A stretch of DNA of 64,000 nt. Source: Streptomyces sp. 7-21. Lineage in GTDB: Bacteria; Actinomycetota; Actinomycetes; Streptomycetales; Streptomycetaceae. Made by a program: the position numbers and the translations under genes. The notes beneath the pieces are model-generated. The model was not told where the DNA came from and made no database searches. It saw nothing but the letters and a program-made list of their open reading frames with translations. Shown one piece after another: positions 33,781-42,284 of this stretch. Numbering within the stretch: position 1 is the stretch's first letter; every line of letters starts with the position of its first letter. The stretch covers positions 1 through 64,000 of the forward strand of contig NZ_JAERRL010000007.1 in assembly GCF_016741785.1 (NCBI RefSeq), written 5' to 3'.

Positions 33781-34818
33781 ATGAGCGTGGAAAAGCCGCC
33801 GGGGGGCGCTCCGGATACACCGTGGCCGACGCCGTACCCGCCCGGACAGCCGTCCGGGCAGCAGCCCTACCCGCCGGTGCGGGGGACACCGCCGCCGGGT
33901 ACGCCGCCAAGCCCGTACGCCTCGGGACAGTGGGAGCAGCCGGGGGCACCGACCGGTGGCCCGGGCGGCGAGCGCCGCGGCAAACGGACGGCCATTGCCC
34001 TGGTGACGGCAGCGGCGGTGGCCGCCGTCGCCGTGATCGCCGGCGTCGTCGTGCTGGGCGGTGACGGCGGTGGCAGCAGCGGCGAGGACGGCGGCAGCAG
34101 CGGCGGCGAGGCGCGCGCGGGCGGCGACCGCCCGGCCAGCCCGTCTCCCGAGCCGACCGACGACCACTCGATCGGCGCCGACCCCGACGATCCGCGCAGC
34201 CCGGTGCTGCCCGTCCCCGACCCCGTGGTCGCGCCGGACTGGCAGGTGCAGCGGATCTTCGACCGGCACAACGCCTTCGACGTACCGCCCGACTGGGAGG
34301 TCGGCAGCGAGAGCCAGTTGATCGGCTACGAGGACAGCCGGGAGGACGGCAACGGCGACCTCGCCGTCGCGATGTCCGCGGTCAGCACCTACATGGACGA
34401 CTGGTGCGACGAGGCCGACGGCCCCAGCTGGCGGGCCGCGGCGGGCACCAAGGGCGGGCAGGGGGCGACCTCCACGGAGGAAGCCGCCGAGAACGAGGCA
34501 CGGGTGTGGGCGCTGGCCGCCTACGACCAGGAGCAGCGCGGCACCCTGCGGGTGACGGAGCCGGAGCCGTTTGAGAGCGAGTACGGCATCACGGGGCACA
34601 CCGCCACGGCCACCATCACCGACGTGCCCGAGGACCCGGACGCGCCGTGCGGGACGAGCGAGGGCGAGGTGGTGACCGTCTCGTACATCGACTCGGAGAA
34701 CAACCTCGCCACGTGGGTGCTGCTGCGGGACACCGGCTTCGAGGGCGCGGTGGATGACGAGACCGTGGAGCTGATGATGAACAGCCTGCGCCCGTATCCC
34801 GAGGAGTCCCAGGAGTAA
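33781..34818 (+). CDS. Proline-rich single-pass membrane protein, hypothetical
   Basis: This 345-residue protein starts with a Pro/Gly/Tyr-rich cytoplasmic segment (about 1-65). One transmembrane helix follows (about 72-96, TAIALVTAAAVAAVAVIAGVVVL), then a Gly/Ser/Asp-rich linker and an extracytoplasmic domain of about 190 residues with two cysteines. This plan is common in Streptomyces surface proteins. Function is unknown. It is flanked by unrelated genes, so context does not help. Confidence 0.8.
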   Translation: MSVEKPPGGAPDTPWPTPYPPGQPSGQQPYPPVRGTPPPGTPPSPYASGQWEQPGAPTGGPGGERRGKRTAIALVTAAAVAAVAVIAGVVVLGGDGGGSSGEDGGSSGGEARAGGDRPASPSPEPTDDHSIGADPDDPRSPVLPVPDPVVAPDWQVQRIFDRHNAFDVPPDWEVGSESQLIGYEDSREDGNGDLAVAMSAVSTYMDDWCDEADGPSWRAAAGTKGGQGATSTEEAAENEARVWALAAYDQEQRGTLRVTEPEPFESEYGITGHTATATITDVPEDPDAPCGTSEGEVVTVSYIDSENNLATWVLLRDTGFEGAVDDETVELMMNSLRPYPEESQE

Positions 34819-34847
34819 CGCCGGACCGCGGCGGTGGCCGGGTCCGC

Positions 34848-35714
34848 TCAGCCGGCGCCGGGCGCGCCGGCGGGCGGCCGGGGCGAGGGCACGGCCGCCG
34901 CGGCGTCGACCGGTGCCGCGCCGTCCGCGAACCGCTCGAGCGCCGCGCCGTGCACCACGCGGGCGGGGAACGGGTCCGCCGCGGCGCGGCGGGCCAGCTC
35001 GGCGACAGGCAGCGGGGTGTCCGACGCCAGCAGGACGGCGTTGCCGAAGCGGCGCCCGCGCAGCGTCGCGGGCTCAGCCAGCAGGCACAGCTCGGCGAAG
35101 GCGGTCGCGGCGGTGGCGACCTGCGAGCGCAGGAAGGCGAACGGCGCGGTGTCGGCAAGATTGGCCGCGTAGAGGCCGCCGGGACGCAGGACGCGGGCGG
35201 CATCGCGGGCGGCGTCCGTGGTGGTGAGGTGGGCGGGGACGCGGGAGCCCCCGAAGACGTCGGCGATGACGACGTCCGTGCTGGCGGCCTCGCCCGCCGC
35301 CAGCACGTCACGGGCGTCGGCCGTCTGGAGCGTGATCCCGCCGTCCGGCGGGGGCAGATGGCGGCCGACCAGGCGGGCCAGGGCGCGGTCGGCCTCGACG
35401 GCGCGCTGGCGCGAGCCGGGCCGGGTGGCGGCTGCGTAACGGGCCAGGGTGAGCGCTCCGGCGCCCAGGTGCAGCAGGTCCAGCGGCTCGCCGGGCGGGG
35501 CGGCCGTGTCCAGGGCATGGCCGATCCAGCGGGTGTACTCGAACTCCAGGTGCCGGGGATCGGCGAGGTTCACGTACGACTGGGGGGCGTCGTCGACGGT
35601 CAGCAGCCAGGCGGCCTCGTGGTCGAGGTCGGGCAGCAGGCGGGCGGTGCCGTGGTCGACGGGGGCACTGACGGGGACGGGCGCGGGCCAGGAGCGCGCG
35701 GGGGACGGCGTCAC
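34848..35714 (-). CDS. Spermidine synthase-like methyltransferase-fold protein
   Basis: This 288-residue protein has the Rossmann fold of polyamine synthases: DLLHLGAGALTLARYAA as the nucleotide-binding loop, AVEADRALARLVGRHL, and DVVIADVFGGSRVPAHL near the active site. It lacks speD or other polyamine genes nearby. Such proteins in actinobacteria are annotated as spermidine synthase-like or fused-MFS relatives, and their true substrate is unknown. The start GTG has no strong Shine-Dalgarno sequence. Confidence 0.85.
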   Translation of the reverse strand: MTPSPARSWPAPVPVSAPVDHGTARLLPDLDHEAAWLLTVDDAPQSYVNLADPRHLEFEYTRWIGHALDTAAPPGEPLDLLHLGAGALTLARYAAATRPGSRQRAVEADRALARLVGRHLPPPDGGITLQTADARDVLAAGEAASTDVVIADVFGGSRVPAHLTTTDAARDAARVLRPGGLYAANLADTAPFAFLRSQVATAATAFAELCLLAEPATLRGRRFGNAVLLASDTPLPVAELARRAAADPFPARVVHGAALERFADGAAPVDAAAAVPSPRPPAGAPGAG

Positions 35715-35986
35715 CCGTTCATTGTGCCGGGCGCCAGGCAGCGGGCGCCGGACGGCCGGTGCGGGGCAGGCTCCCGCCGCGGCATGCGAAGATCATCTCC
35801 CGTGCGGGCACGGCGCGTCGGAGGGTTTCTCGCGGCCCGTGGTCAGCGTGCGCCCTGGAGTGGCTTAGAGTGACAGACGCTCTACGCCACCCCTGACCTT
35901 CTGTTTTTCCGTGTGCGCTGCCATGACGATGCCTGTGCCTGTCCCCTGCCCGACCACCACCTCACCTGGGATGCGCTGAGAGACCC

Positions 35987-36871
35987 ATGTCCTGGTTCGA
36001 ATCGCTCGTGCTCGGGGTCGTGCAGGGGCTGACGGAGTTCCTGCCGATCTCCTCCAGTGCCCACCTGCGGCTGACGGCGGTGGGCGCCGGCTGGGAGGAC
36101 CCCGGCGCGGCCTTCACCGCCGTGTGCCAGATCGGCACCGAGCTGGCGGTGCTCATCTACTTCCGGCACGACATCTGGCGCATCCTCTCGGCCTGGTTCC
36201 GGTCGCTGACCGACCGGTCCCGGCGGGCCGACCCGGACGCGCGGATGGGCTGGCTGGTGATCATCGGGTCGGTGCCGATCGGTGTGCTGGGGCTGACGCT
36301 GCGGGAGTCGATCGAGGGGCCGTTCCGTGACCTGCGGCTCATCGCCTGCACCCTGATCGTGCTGGGCCTCGTGCTCGGCCTGGCCGACCGCATGGCCTCG
36401 CTGGACGAGTCCGCGGGCCGCCACCGGGCGGCGCGGCAGCGCAAGACGCTGGAGCACCTGAACGTCCGCGACGGGCTGCTGTACGGGCTGGCGCAGGCGA
36501 TGGCGCTGGTGCCCGGGGTGTCGCGGTCGGGCGCGACGATAACCGGCGGGCTGTTCCTCGGCTACCGGCGCGAGGCAGCCGCCCGCTACTCGTTCTTGCT
36601 GGCCATTCCGGCGGTCATGGGGTCGGGGCTGTACGGGCTGACGGAGATCGGGGAGGAAGGGTCCCACGTGTCGTGGGGGCCGACCCTCTTTGCCAGCGCT
36701 GTCGCGTTCGTCATCGCGTACGCGATCATCGCCTGGTTCATGAAGTGGATCTCGACGCGCAGCTTCATGCCGTTCGTCTGGTACCGGATAGGGATCGGCG
36801 TGGTGATCCTGGCGCTGGTGCTGACGGGCACGCTGGACCCGCACTCCGGCAGCGAGTTCGGCGAGGGCTGA
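35987..36871 (+). CDS. uppP: Undecaprenyl-diphosphatase UppP (BacA)
   Basis: This 294-residue integral membrane enzyme dephosphorylates undecaprenyl diphosphate, recycling the lipid carrier for peptidoglycan. QGLTEFLPISSSAHL (13-27) and PGVSRSGATI (about 176-185) are the two catalytic motifs. About eight hydrophobic segments are seen. Overproduction gives bacitracin resistance in known cases. It converges on the oxidoreductase gene with only 16 bases between stops. Confidence 0.97.
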   Translation: MSWFESLVLGVVQGLTEFLPISSSAHLRLTAVGAGWEDPGAAFTAVCQIGTELAVLIYFRHDIWRILSAWFRSLTDRSRRADPDARMGWLVIIGSVPIGVLGLTLRESIEGPFRDLRLIACTLIVLGLVLGLADRMASLDESAGRHRAARQRKTLEHLNVRDGLLYGLAQAMALVPGVSRSGATITGGLFLGYRREAAARYSFLLAIPAVMGSGLYGLTEIGEEGSHVSWGPTLFASAVAFVIAYAIIAWFMKWISTRSFMPFVWYRIGIGVVILALVLTGTLDPHSGSEFGEG

Positions 36872-36887
36872 CACCGGCCCGGCGCCG

Positions 36888-37790
36888 TCAGCGCCCGCCG
36901 GTGATCTCGGTGAGAACGCGCTCGCACAGCTCGTGGCTGCGCAGCGCGTCCTGTGCGCTGAGGCGCTTTCCGGAGCGCACGGCGCCCAGGAAGGCGAGCG
37001 CCGCCTGCTCGATGCCGCGCTGGCGGGCGACGGGCACCCAGTCCCCGCGGCGGCGGATGCTGGGCTGTCCCTTGTGATCGATGATCTCAGCCAGGTTGCG
37101 GACCTCGCGCCTGGCGTCCTGTCCCGCGACCTGAAGGATCTCCTCGGTGGAGCCGGAGCGGTGATTCATGACGCCGATGGCGGTGAATCCCTCGCCGGCG
37201 AGCGTGAGGACGACGTGGTCGAGCAGGCCGCCGTCCAGACGGGCGGACACGGTTACCCGGTCCGCGGGCCCCGGGGCGAGGAACCGGAGGGTGTCGGCGA
37301 CGTGGAGGAAGCTTCCGAACACCAGCTGGCGGGGCTCCTGGGGCAGGCCGGTGCGGTGCTGCTGGAGCAGGATCAGGTCCCGGGGGTGCTCCCGGCACTG
37401 CGCGTAGGCGGGCGCGTGGCGGCGGTGGAAACCGACCGCCAGGCTGACGCCGCGCCGCTCGGCCAGCGCCGCGAGCCGCTCGGCGGCGGCGAGGCTGCCG
37501 GCGAGCGGCGGGTCGGTGTAGACGGGGACACCGGCCCGCAGCAGGCGCTCGACGAGCCCGGGGCGGGCCAGGTCCGGGGCGTGGACGAACGCCGCGTCCA
37601 GGCCGCTGGCGAGGAGCGCGCCGATGTCGTCGTGCCGGTCGCACGGGGGTATGCGGTACGTCTCGGCCGCGGCGTGGAGCGCGGCGGGGCTGCGGGCGTG
37701 CAGGACGGGCCGGACGCCGGGCTGCGTGGTGAGGACGGGCAGGTACGCCTTGTGGGCGATGTCGCCGAGCCCGATCACGCCGACCTTCAC
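36888..37790 (-). CDS. Gfo/Idh/MocA family oxidoreductase
   Basis: This 300-residue NAD(P)-dependent oxidoreductase starts with the Rossmann motif VKVGVIGLGDIAHKAYLPVL. GVPVYTDPPLAG occupies the place of the usual EKP-type lysine motif, with Asp-Pro-Pro instead of Glu-Lys-Pro. The catalytic lysine may therefore be missing, and the activity may be altered. GTG 37790 is preceded by AAGGAG. Neighbours (uppP, ung) do not suggest a sugar substrate. Confidence 0.87.
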   Translation of the reverse strand: MKVGVIGLGDIAHKAYLPVLTTQPGVRPVLHARSPAALHAAAETYRIPPCDRHDDIGALLASGLDAAFVHAPDLARPGLVERLLRAGVPVYTDPPLAGSLAAAERLAALAERRGVSLAVGFHRRHAPAYAQCREHPRDLILLQQHRTGLPQEPRQLVFGSFLHVADTLRFLAPGPADRVTVSARLDGGLLDHVVLTLAGEGFTAIGVMNHRSGSTEEILQVAGQDARREVRNLAEIIDHKGQPSIRRRGDWVPVARQRGIEQAALAFLGAVRSGKRLSAQDALRSHELCERVLTEITGGR

Positions 37791-37882
37791 TGCGCGCGCT
37801 CCTTGCCGTGCGGGGACGCCGTGCTCGCGGTGCCGTGGCCGCGGTGTCTGACCGGGCAGCATACGCACCGCCCGGCGGCGCC

Positions 37883-38578
37883 TCAGCGGGCGGTACCGAG
37901 GTCGGGGATGCGCCAGTCGACCGGGGGGTGGCCCTGGGCGGCGAGTGCCTCGTTGATCTGCGTGAACGGGCGGGTGCCGCGGAACGGCTGCGGGGACAGC
38001 GGCGAGGGGTGCGGCCCCTGGACAACGGCGTGGCGGTCGGCGGGGATCAGCCGCAGCTTCTTCCTGGCGTGGGCGCCCCACAGCACGAAGACGGCGGGCC
38101 GGGAGCGGGCGGCGACCGCGCGGATCACGGCGTCGGTGAGCTTCTCCCAGCCCTTGCCCTTGTGCGAGTTGGGCTGGCCGCCGCGGACGGTGAGGACCGT
38201 GTTCAGCAGAAGCACGCCCTGGCGGGCCCACGGCATCAGGTAGCCGTTGTCCGGGATGGGGTGGCCGAGCTCGTCGTGCATCTCCTTGAAGATGGTGCGC
38301 AGGGACGGCGGGATGCGGACGCCGGGGCGTACGGAGAAGCACAGGCCGTGGCCCTGCCCCTCACCGTGGTACGGGTCCTGGCCGAGGATCACGACCCGGA
38401 CGTCGTCGAAGGGGGTGGCCTCCAGGGCGGCGAAGACCTCCTCCCTCGGGGGATAGACGGGGCCGCGCTCGCGCTCCTCCTCGACGAAGGCGGCGAGGGC
38501 GGCCACGTAGGGCTTCTCCAGCTCCTCGCCGAGGGCTTCCTTCCAGGAGGCGGGCAGCATGCCGATCACGTGCGTCAT
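37883..38578 (-). CDS. ung: Uracil-DNA glycosylase (family 1)
   Basis: This 231-residue enzyme removes uracil from DNA. The water-activating motif GQDPYHGEGQGHGLCFSV and the minor-groove loop HPSPLSP are intact. ATG 38578 directly follows AAGG. A GTG three codons later is better spaced from the same site and may be the true start. It is a housekeeping base-excision repair gene. Confidence 0.96.
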   Translation of the reverse strand: MTHVIGMLPASWKEALGEELEKPYVAALAAFVEEERERGPVYPPREEVFAALEATPFDDVRVVILGQDPYHGEGQGHGLCFSVRPGVRIPPSLRTIFKEMHDELGHPIPDNGYLMPWARQGVLLLNTVLTVRGGQPNSHKGKGWEKLTDAVIRAVAARSRPAVFVLWGAHARKKLRLIPADRHAVVQGPHPSPLSPQPFRGTRPFTQINEALAAQGHPPVDWRIPDLGTAR

Positions 38579-38901
38579 CCTTCGCGGTTGTCTGGTGGTT
38601 GACGTGACCGAACGTACCGTGCGGCACTGACAGCCGCTCAGCCGAGCGCTCCCTGGCCGCGCAGCGCACCTGGACCGGGAGGTAGCCGGCGTCACCGCAG
38701 TGCAGGAGACCTGCCGCGGGCCACGTCCTCCAGCACGCGCCGCACCGGGATGCGTCCGGCGGCGGCCCGCTGGCCGTCCTCGGAACCGGCGCCCAGCCGG
38801 GCGGCGGCGCTGGCCGTGCTGCCGCAAGCCATCCTGGCCAGCGGGTCGCGCGGGCCCCCGGCAGGGCGGGACGAGGATGAGCCGCGGGACCGGCTCCCGG
38901 G
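38579..38901. other. Gene-free stretch between ung and the DUF3037 gene
   Basis: These 323 bases contain no reading frame with a credible start, Shine-Dalgarno sequence or recognisable protein. The side near 38579 should hold the ung promoter. Nothing else is seen. Confidence 0.5.
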
Positions 38902-39309
38902 TCAGCGGACCAGCAGCCGGTGGAGACGCTCGAGTTCGGCAGCGGGGTCGTCGGTGAGCCCGGTGTGGACGGGGCCCGGCTGCACGACCGTGCTGCGGGG
39001 AGCAACGAGCCAGCGGAACCGGCGGCCCGGGTCGTCGCCCGCGGCGGGCCCGGCGGCCGGGCCGCCCGCGCAGACGCGCTCGGCGGCCCGCAGCGCGGCG
39101 CGCACGCCCTCGGTGTCCGCCTGCGCGTCCAGGGCGCGCAGCCGGCCGGGGTCGAGGTGGGTGCGGGCGCCGAGGAACGACCGGGGGCGGCTGTAGAGGA
39201 TGACGCCCGCGTTGATGAACTCGCCGCGCTCGACGCGCGGGACGACCCGCAGCACGGCGTACTCGAAAAGCTGTCGGGCGGCGTTCGCGCCGCTGAGGGC
39301 TCCGGTCAC
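38902..39309 (-). CDS. DUF3037 domain protein
   Basis: This 135-residue protein matches the DUF3037 pattern: FEYAVLRVVPRVERGEFINAGVILYSR near the N-terminus and FRWLVAPRSTVVQPGPVHTG at the centre. The function is unknown. Its start overlaps the stop of the HipA-like gene as ATGA, so translation is coupled. The two genes recur as a pair in actinobacteria, which suggests a joint function. Confidence 0.9.
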   Translation of the reverse strand: MTGALSGANAARQLFEYAVLRVVPRVERGEFINAGVILYSRPRSFLGARTHLDPGRLRALDAQADTEGVRAALRAAERVCAGGPAAGPAAGDDPGRRFRWLVAPRSTVVQPGPVHTGLTDDPAAELERLHRLLVR

Positions 39310-40136
39310 CGGCCCGCTCCCTCCGAGGGGCCGGCGGCGGTCAGCCAGCCGGGCCGCTGGGGGCGCCGGGGGTGCGAGGGGGCGCCGAGGACGATGCCGC
39401 CGGGGGCGCCGACCGCGTCGGCGCGTGCGGTCAGGGCGCGGGCATAGGCGGCGCGGACATCGTCGGGGGTGTCGAAGCCGGGCTCACCGGCGAGCCATTC
39501 GTCGGGGACGTCGGCGGTGGCGGCGGCCAGCAGGGAAGGGGTCAGCAGGGGGCGCAGGGCCGCGGCGGCGCCGGCGATGTCAGGGGCGAACGGTGCCAGG
39601 GCGTGATCCGAGGCGTCGTAGGGCCGGGGCGGGCCGGCGGCGCTGGACCAGTGGTGGTGCCAGATGAGGGCGGCGCCGTGGTCGATGAGCCACAGGTCCT
39701 GGTGCCAGACCAGGAGGTTGGGGTTGCGCCAGGACCGGTCGACGTTGTTGATGAGGGCGTCGAACCAGACGATGCGCCCGGCTTCGTCGGGGGCTACCTC
39801 GTAGGCCAGCGGGTCGAACCCCAGCGAGCCGGGCAGGTAGTCCATGCCGAGGTTCAGGCCGCCGCTGGCCTTGAGCAGCTCCTGGACCTCCTGGTCGGGC
39901 TCGCCGCGGCCGATGACCGGATCGAGCCGCATGCGCACCAGCTCGGGGACGCGCAGCCCGAGGCCGCGGGCGAGCTGACCGCAGATCACCTCGGCGACCA
40001 GCGCCTTGCGGCCCTGGCCGGCGCCGGTGAACTTCATGACGTAGGTGCCCAGGTCGTCGGCCTCGACGAGGCCGGGCAGAGAGCCGCCCTCACGCAGCGG
40101 CGTGACGTAGCGGGTCGCGGCGGTGTCGCGGAGCAT
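39306..40136 (-). CDS. HipA-like kinase family protein
   Basis: This 276-residue protein resembles the C-terminal kinase part of HipA. TYVMKFTGAGQGRKALVAEV holds the nucleotide-binding lysine region. FDALINNVDRSWRNPNLLVWH corresponds to the HipA catalytic loop, where the usual NxDRH form is NVDRS. DLWLIDHGAALIWHH supplies the metal-binding aspartate. No HipB-type HTH gene is adjacent; the partner is a DUF3037 gene. It may phosphorylate a protein target, but a toxin role is not shown. Confidence 0.87.
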   Translation of the reverse strand: MLRDTAATRYVTPLREGGSLPGLVEADDLGTYVMKFTGAGQGRKALVAEVICGQLARGLGLRVPELVRMRLDPVIGRGEPDQEVQELLKASGGLNLGMDYLPGSLGFDPLAYEVAPDEAGRIVWFDALINNVDRSWRNPNLLVWHQDLWLIDHGAALIWHHHWSSAAGPPRPYDASDHALAPFAPDIAGAAAALRPLLTPSLLAAATADVPDEWLAGEPGFDTPDDVRAAYARALTARADAVGAPGGIVLGAPSHPRRPQRPGWLTAAGPSEGAGR

Positions 40137-40165
40137 CGCTCCAGGTTAACCGGCGGCGGTGCGGC

Positions 40166-41494
40166 TCATCCCTGGCGCCGGGGGTCCGGGGCGACGGCGG
40201 CGGCGAGGGCGTCGGCCAGCGGGCCGGTGTCGGCGGGGCTGAGCGGGGAGACGGTGACGCGGATGCCGGGCGGGCTGGCGGTCCGGAAGCGGGCGCCGGG
40301 GGCGGCGGCCCAGCCGTGGCGCAGCAGCCGGGTCAGGGCGGTGGTCTCGTCGGGCACGGGCACCCAGACGTTCATGCCGCTGTGGCCGCGTGCCGGCACG
40401 CCGCGGTCGGCGAGGGCGGCCAGCAGCGCCTGGCGCCGCTCGTCGTAGGAGCGGGCGACGCGGGCGGGGTCGACGGCGCCGGTCTCCCACAGGCGGGCGA
40501 GAGCGTGCTGGAGGAGGTGGCTGGTCCAGCCGGGGCCCAGGCGCTGGCGGCCGAGCACGCGGTCGATGGTGACCTGGTCGCCGGTGAGGACGGCCAGGCG
40601 CAGGTCGGGGCCGTAGGCCTTGGCGGCGGAGCGGACGAACGCCCAGTGGGCGGTGTGCCCGGCCAGGAGCCGCGGGGGCGGCGTGGTGGTGCCGTGGCCG
40701 TTGTCGTCCTCGATGAGGAGGGTCTGGGGGTGGCGGGCGAGCAGGGGGCGCAGCTGGCGGGCGCGGGCGGCGCTGAGAGCGGCGCCGGTGGGGTTCTGCG
40801 CGCGGGTGGTGAGCAGCAGGGCGCGTGCGCCCTGGCGCAGGGCGTCGGCTACCGCGCCAGGCAGCGGCCCCTCATCGTCAACGGCGACGGGCAGCGGGCG
40901 CAAGCCGAGCGCGGGGATGAGGTCCAGCAGGCTTCCCCAGCCGGGGTCCTCGACGGCGACGGCGTCGCCGGGGCGGGTGTGCGCGGTCAGGACGCGTTCG
41001 ATGGCGTCCAGGGCGCCGGAGGTGACGGCGAGCGGCCCGGCGGGGACGCCGTCCGCGTCGAGCTGGGCACGGGCCAGCCGGGCGAGGGCGGGGGTGACCG
41101 GCTCGTCGCCGTAGCGCGTGGGGCGGGCGGCGTGCCGGGCGGCGGCGGCGCGGAGCGCGTCGTCCAGCGCGGGCAGCAGCGCCGGGTCGGGGTCGCCCCG
41201 GGAGAGGTCGCGCACGCCGTCGGGCACCTCGACGCGGATCGACTCGCGGGGGGTGCTGGCGGGCCGGTGGCGGACGCGGGTGCCGCGGCGGCCGGCGGTC
41301 TCGATGACGCCGCGGTCGCGGAGCGTGCGGTAGGCGGCGGCGACGGTGTGGGGGTTGACGCCGAGGCGTTCGGCGAGGCCGCGCACCGGCGGCAGGGCCG
41401 CTCCGGGCGGCAGGGCGCCCGTGGCAATGCCGTCTTCGACGCTGGCGGCGATCTCGCTGGCCCGCCGCCCCTGGATCCAGTATTCTTCTACCAC
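40166..41494 (-). CDS. MocR/PdxR-type regulator (GntR helix-turn-helix fused to aminotransferase fold)
   Basis: This 442-residue regulator has a GntR winged helix (about 5-75; IATGALPPGAALPPVRGLAERLGVNPHTVAAAYRTL) and a class I aminotransferase-like domain that senses PLP. The PLP lysine lies in FVRSAAKAYGPDLRLAVL. It is divergent from a pyridoxamine-phosphate-oxidase-like gene, the usual target in vitamin B6 metabolism. The GTG start lies only nine bases from a TACAAT -10 box, so the mRNA is likely leaderless. Confidence 0.92.
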   Translation of the reverse strand: MVEEYWIQGRRASEIAASVEDGIATGALPPGAALPPVRGLAERLGVNPHTVAAAYRTLRDRGVIETAGRRGTRVRHRPASTPRESIRVEVPDGVRDLSRGDPDPALLPALDDALRAAAARHAARPTRYGDEPVTPALARLARAQLDADGVPAGPLAVTSGALDAIERVLTAHTRPGDAVAVEDPGWGSLLDLIPALGLRPLPVAVDDEGPLPGAVADALRQGARALLLTTRAQNPTGAALSAARARQLRPLLARHPQTLLIEDDNGHGTTTPPPRLLAGHTAHWAFVRSAAKAYGPDLRLAVLTGDQVTIDRVLGRQRLGPGWTSHLLQHALARLWETGAVDPARVARSYDERRQALLAALADRGVPARGHSGMNVWVPVPDETTALTRLLRHGWAAAPGARFRTASPPGIRVTVSPLSPADTGPLADALAAAVAPDPRRQG

Positions 41495-41520
41495 AAAATT
41501 TGTATTGTACTAGCACAAAT
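41493..41520. promoter_or_regulatory. MocR operator and leaderless promoter
   Basis: ACAAAAT at 41493 and ACAAATA at 41515 form a direct repeat with a 22-base period, about two helix turns, as MocR regulators prefer. ACAAAATTTGT at 41493-41503 is also an inverted repeat. On the minus strand TACAAT (41509-41504) is a good -10 box for the regulator, overlapping these repeats, which fits autoregulation. Confidence 0.6.
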
Positions 41521-41568
41521 ATTGGGTTCGCACCCGCGACGCGGGCGCCCGGGCACGCAGGAGGACCC

Positions 41569-42267
41569 ATGCCGCACTCCCCCGCCGACGGCACCTACCA
41601 GGCCACCGCGCGCACCACGGCGAGCCGGGCCCGGCACCGGGTCTCGTACGACCGGGCGCTGGTCCACCGGATCCTCGACGAGGGCTTCGTCTGCCACCTC
41701 GGCTTCGTGCGCGAGGGGGCGCCCGTGGTGCTGCCCACGCTGTACGCCCGGGACGGTGAGCGGCTGTACCTGCACGGCTCGACCGGCTCGGCCGCGATGC
41801 GGGCGGCCGCGGACGGCGGGCTGCCGGTGTGCGTGACGGTCACGCACGTCGACGGCCTGGTGCTGGCCAAGGCCGCGTTCCACCACTCGGTCAACTACCG
41901 CTCGGTGGTGGCCCACGGCGTGGCACGCCGCCTCACCGGTGAGGCGGAGACCCGGCGGGCGCTGGACCTGCTCGTCGACCACGTCCTGCCGGGCCGGGCC
42001 GCGGACTGCCGCCCGGCCAGTCCCCGGGAACGGGCGGCCACCGCCGTGCTGGTGCTGGACCTCGCGGAGGTGTCGGCCAAGGTCCGCGAGGGCGGGCCCA
42101 ACGACGAGCCCGGGGACGCGGGCCTGCCGCACTGGGCCGGGGTGGTGCCGGCCCGGCTGGCGTTCGGCACGCCCGTCCCGGCGGGCACCGGGGACAGCGG
42201 CGCTGCGCTGCCGGACTACCTCGTCTCCCCGCAGCGCCCCGGCACCGCGGGGCGGAACGCCGCCTGA
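41569..42267 (+). CDS. Pyridoxamine 5'-phosphate oxidase family protein (FMN-binding split barrel)
   Basis: This 232-residue protein has a split-barrel flavin fold: VCHLGFVREGAPVVLPTLYARDG and HGSTGSAAMRAA are typical of the Nim/5-nitroimidazole-reductase-like branch. A SYDRALVHRILDEGF start is also typical. It may oxidise B6 vitamers or reduce flavin-linked substrates. AGGAGG precedes ATG 41569. The divergent MocR regulator supports a link with B6. Confidence 0.88.
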   Translation: MPHSPADGTYQATARTTASRARHRVSYDRALVHRILDEGFVCHLGFVREGAPVVLPTLYARDGERLYLHGSTGSAAMRAAADGGLPVCVTVTHVDGLVLAKAAFHHSVNYRSVVAHGVARRLTGEAETRRALDLLVDHVLPGRAADCRPASPRERAATAVLVLDLAEVSAKVREGGPNDEPGDAGLPHWAGVVPARLAFGTPVPAGTGDSGAALPDYLVSPQRPGTAGRNAA

Positions 42268-42284
42268 CGGCCGGCGCCGGCCGT
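42267..42284. terminator. Palindromic terminator filling the gap between convergent genes
   Basis: ACGGCCGG, CG and CCGGCCGT form an 18-base perfect palindrome from the last base of one stop codon to the first base of the other. It can terminate both transcripts. Confidence 0.6.
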
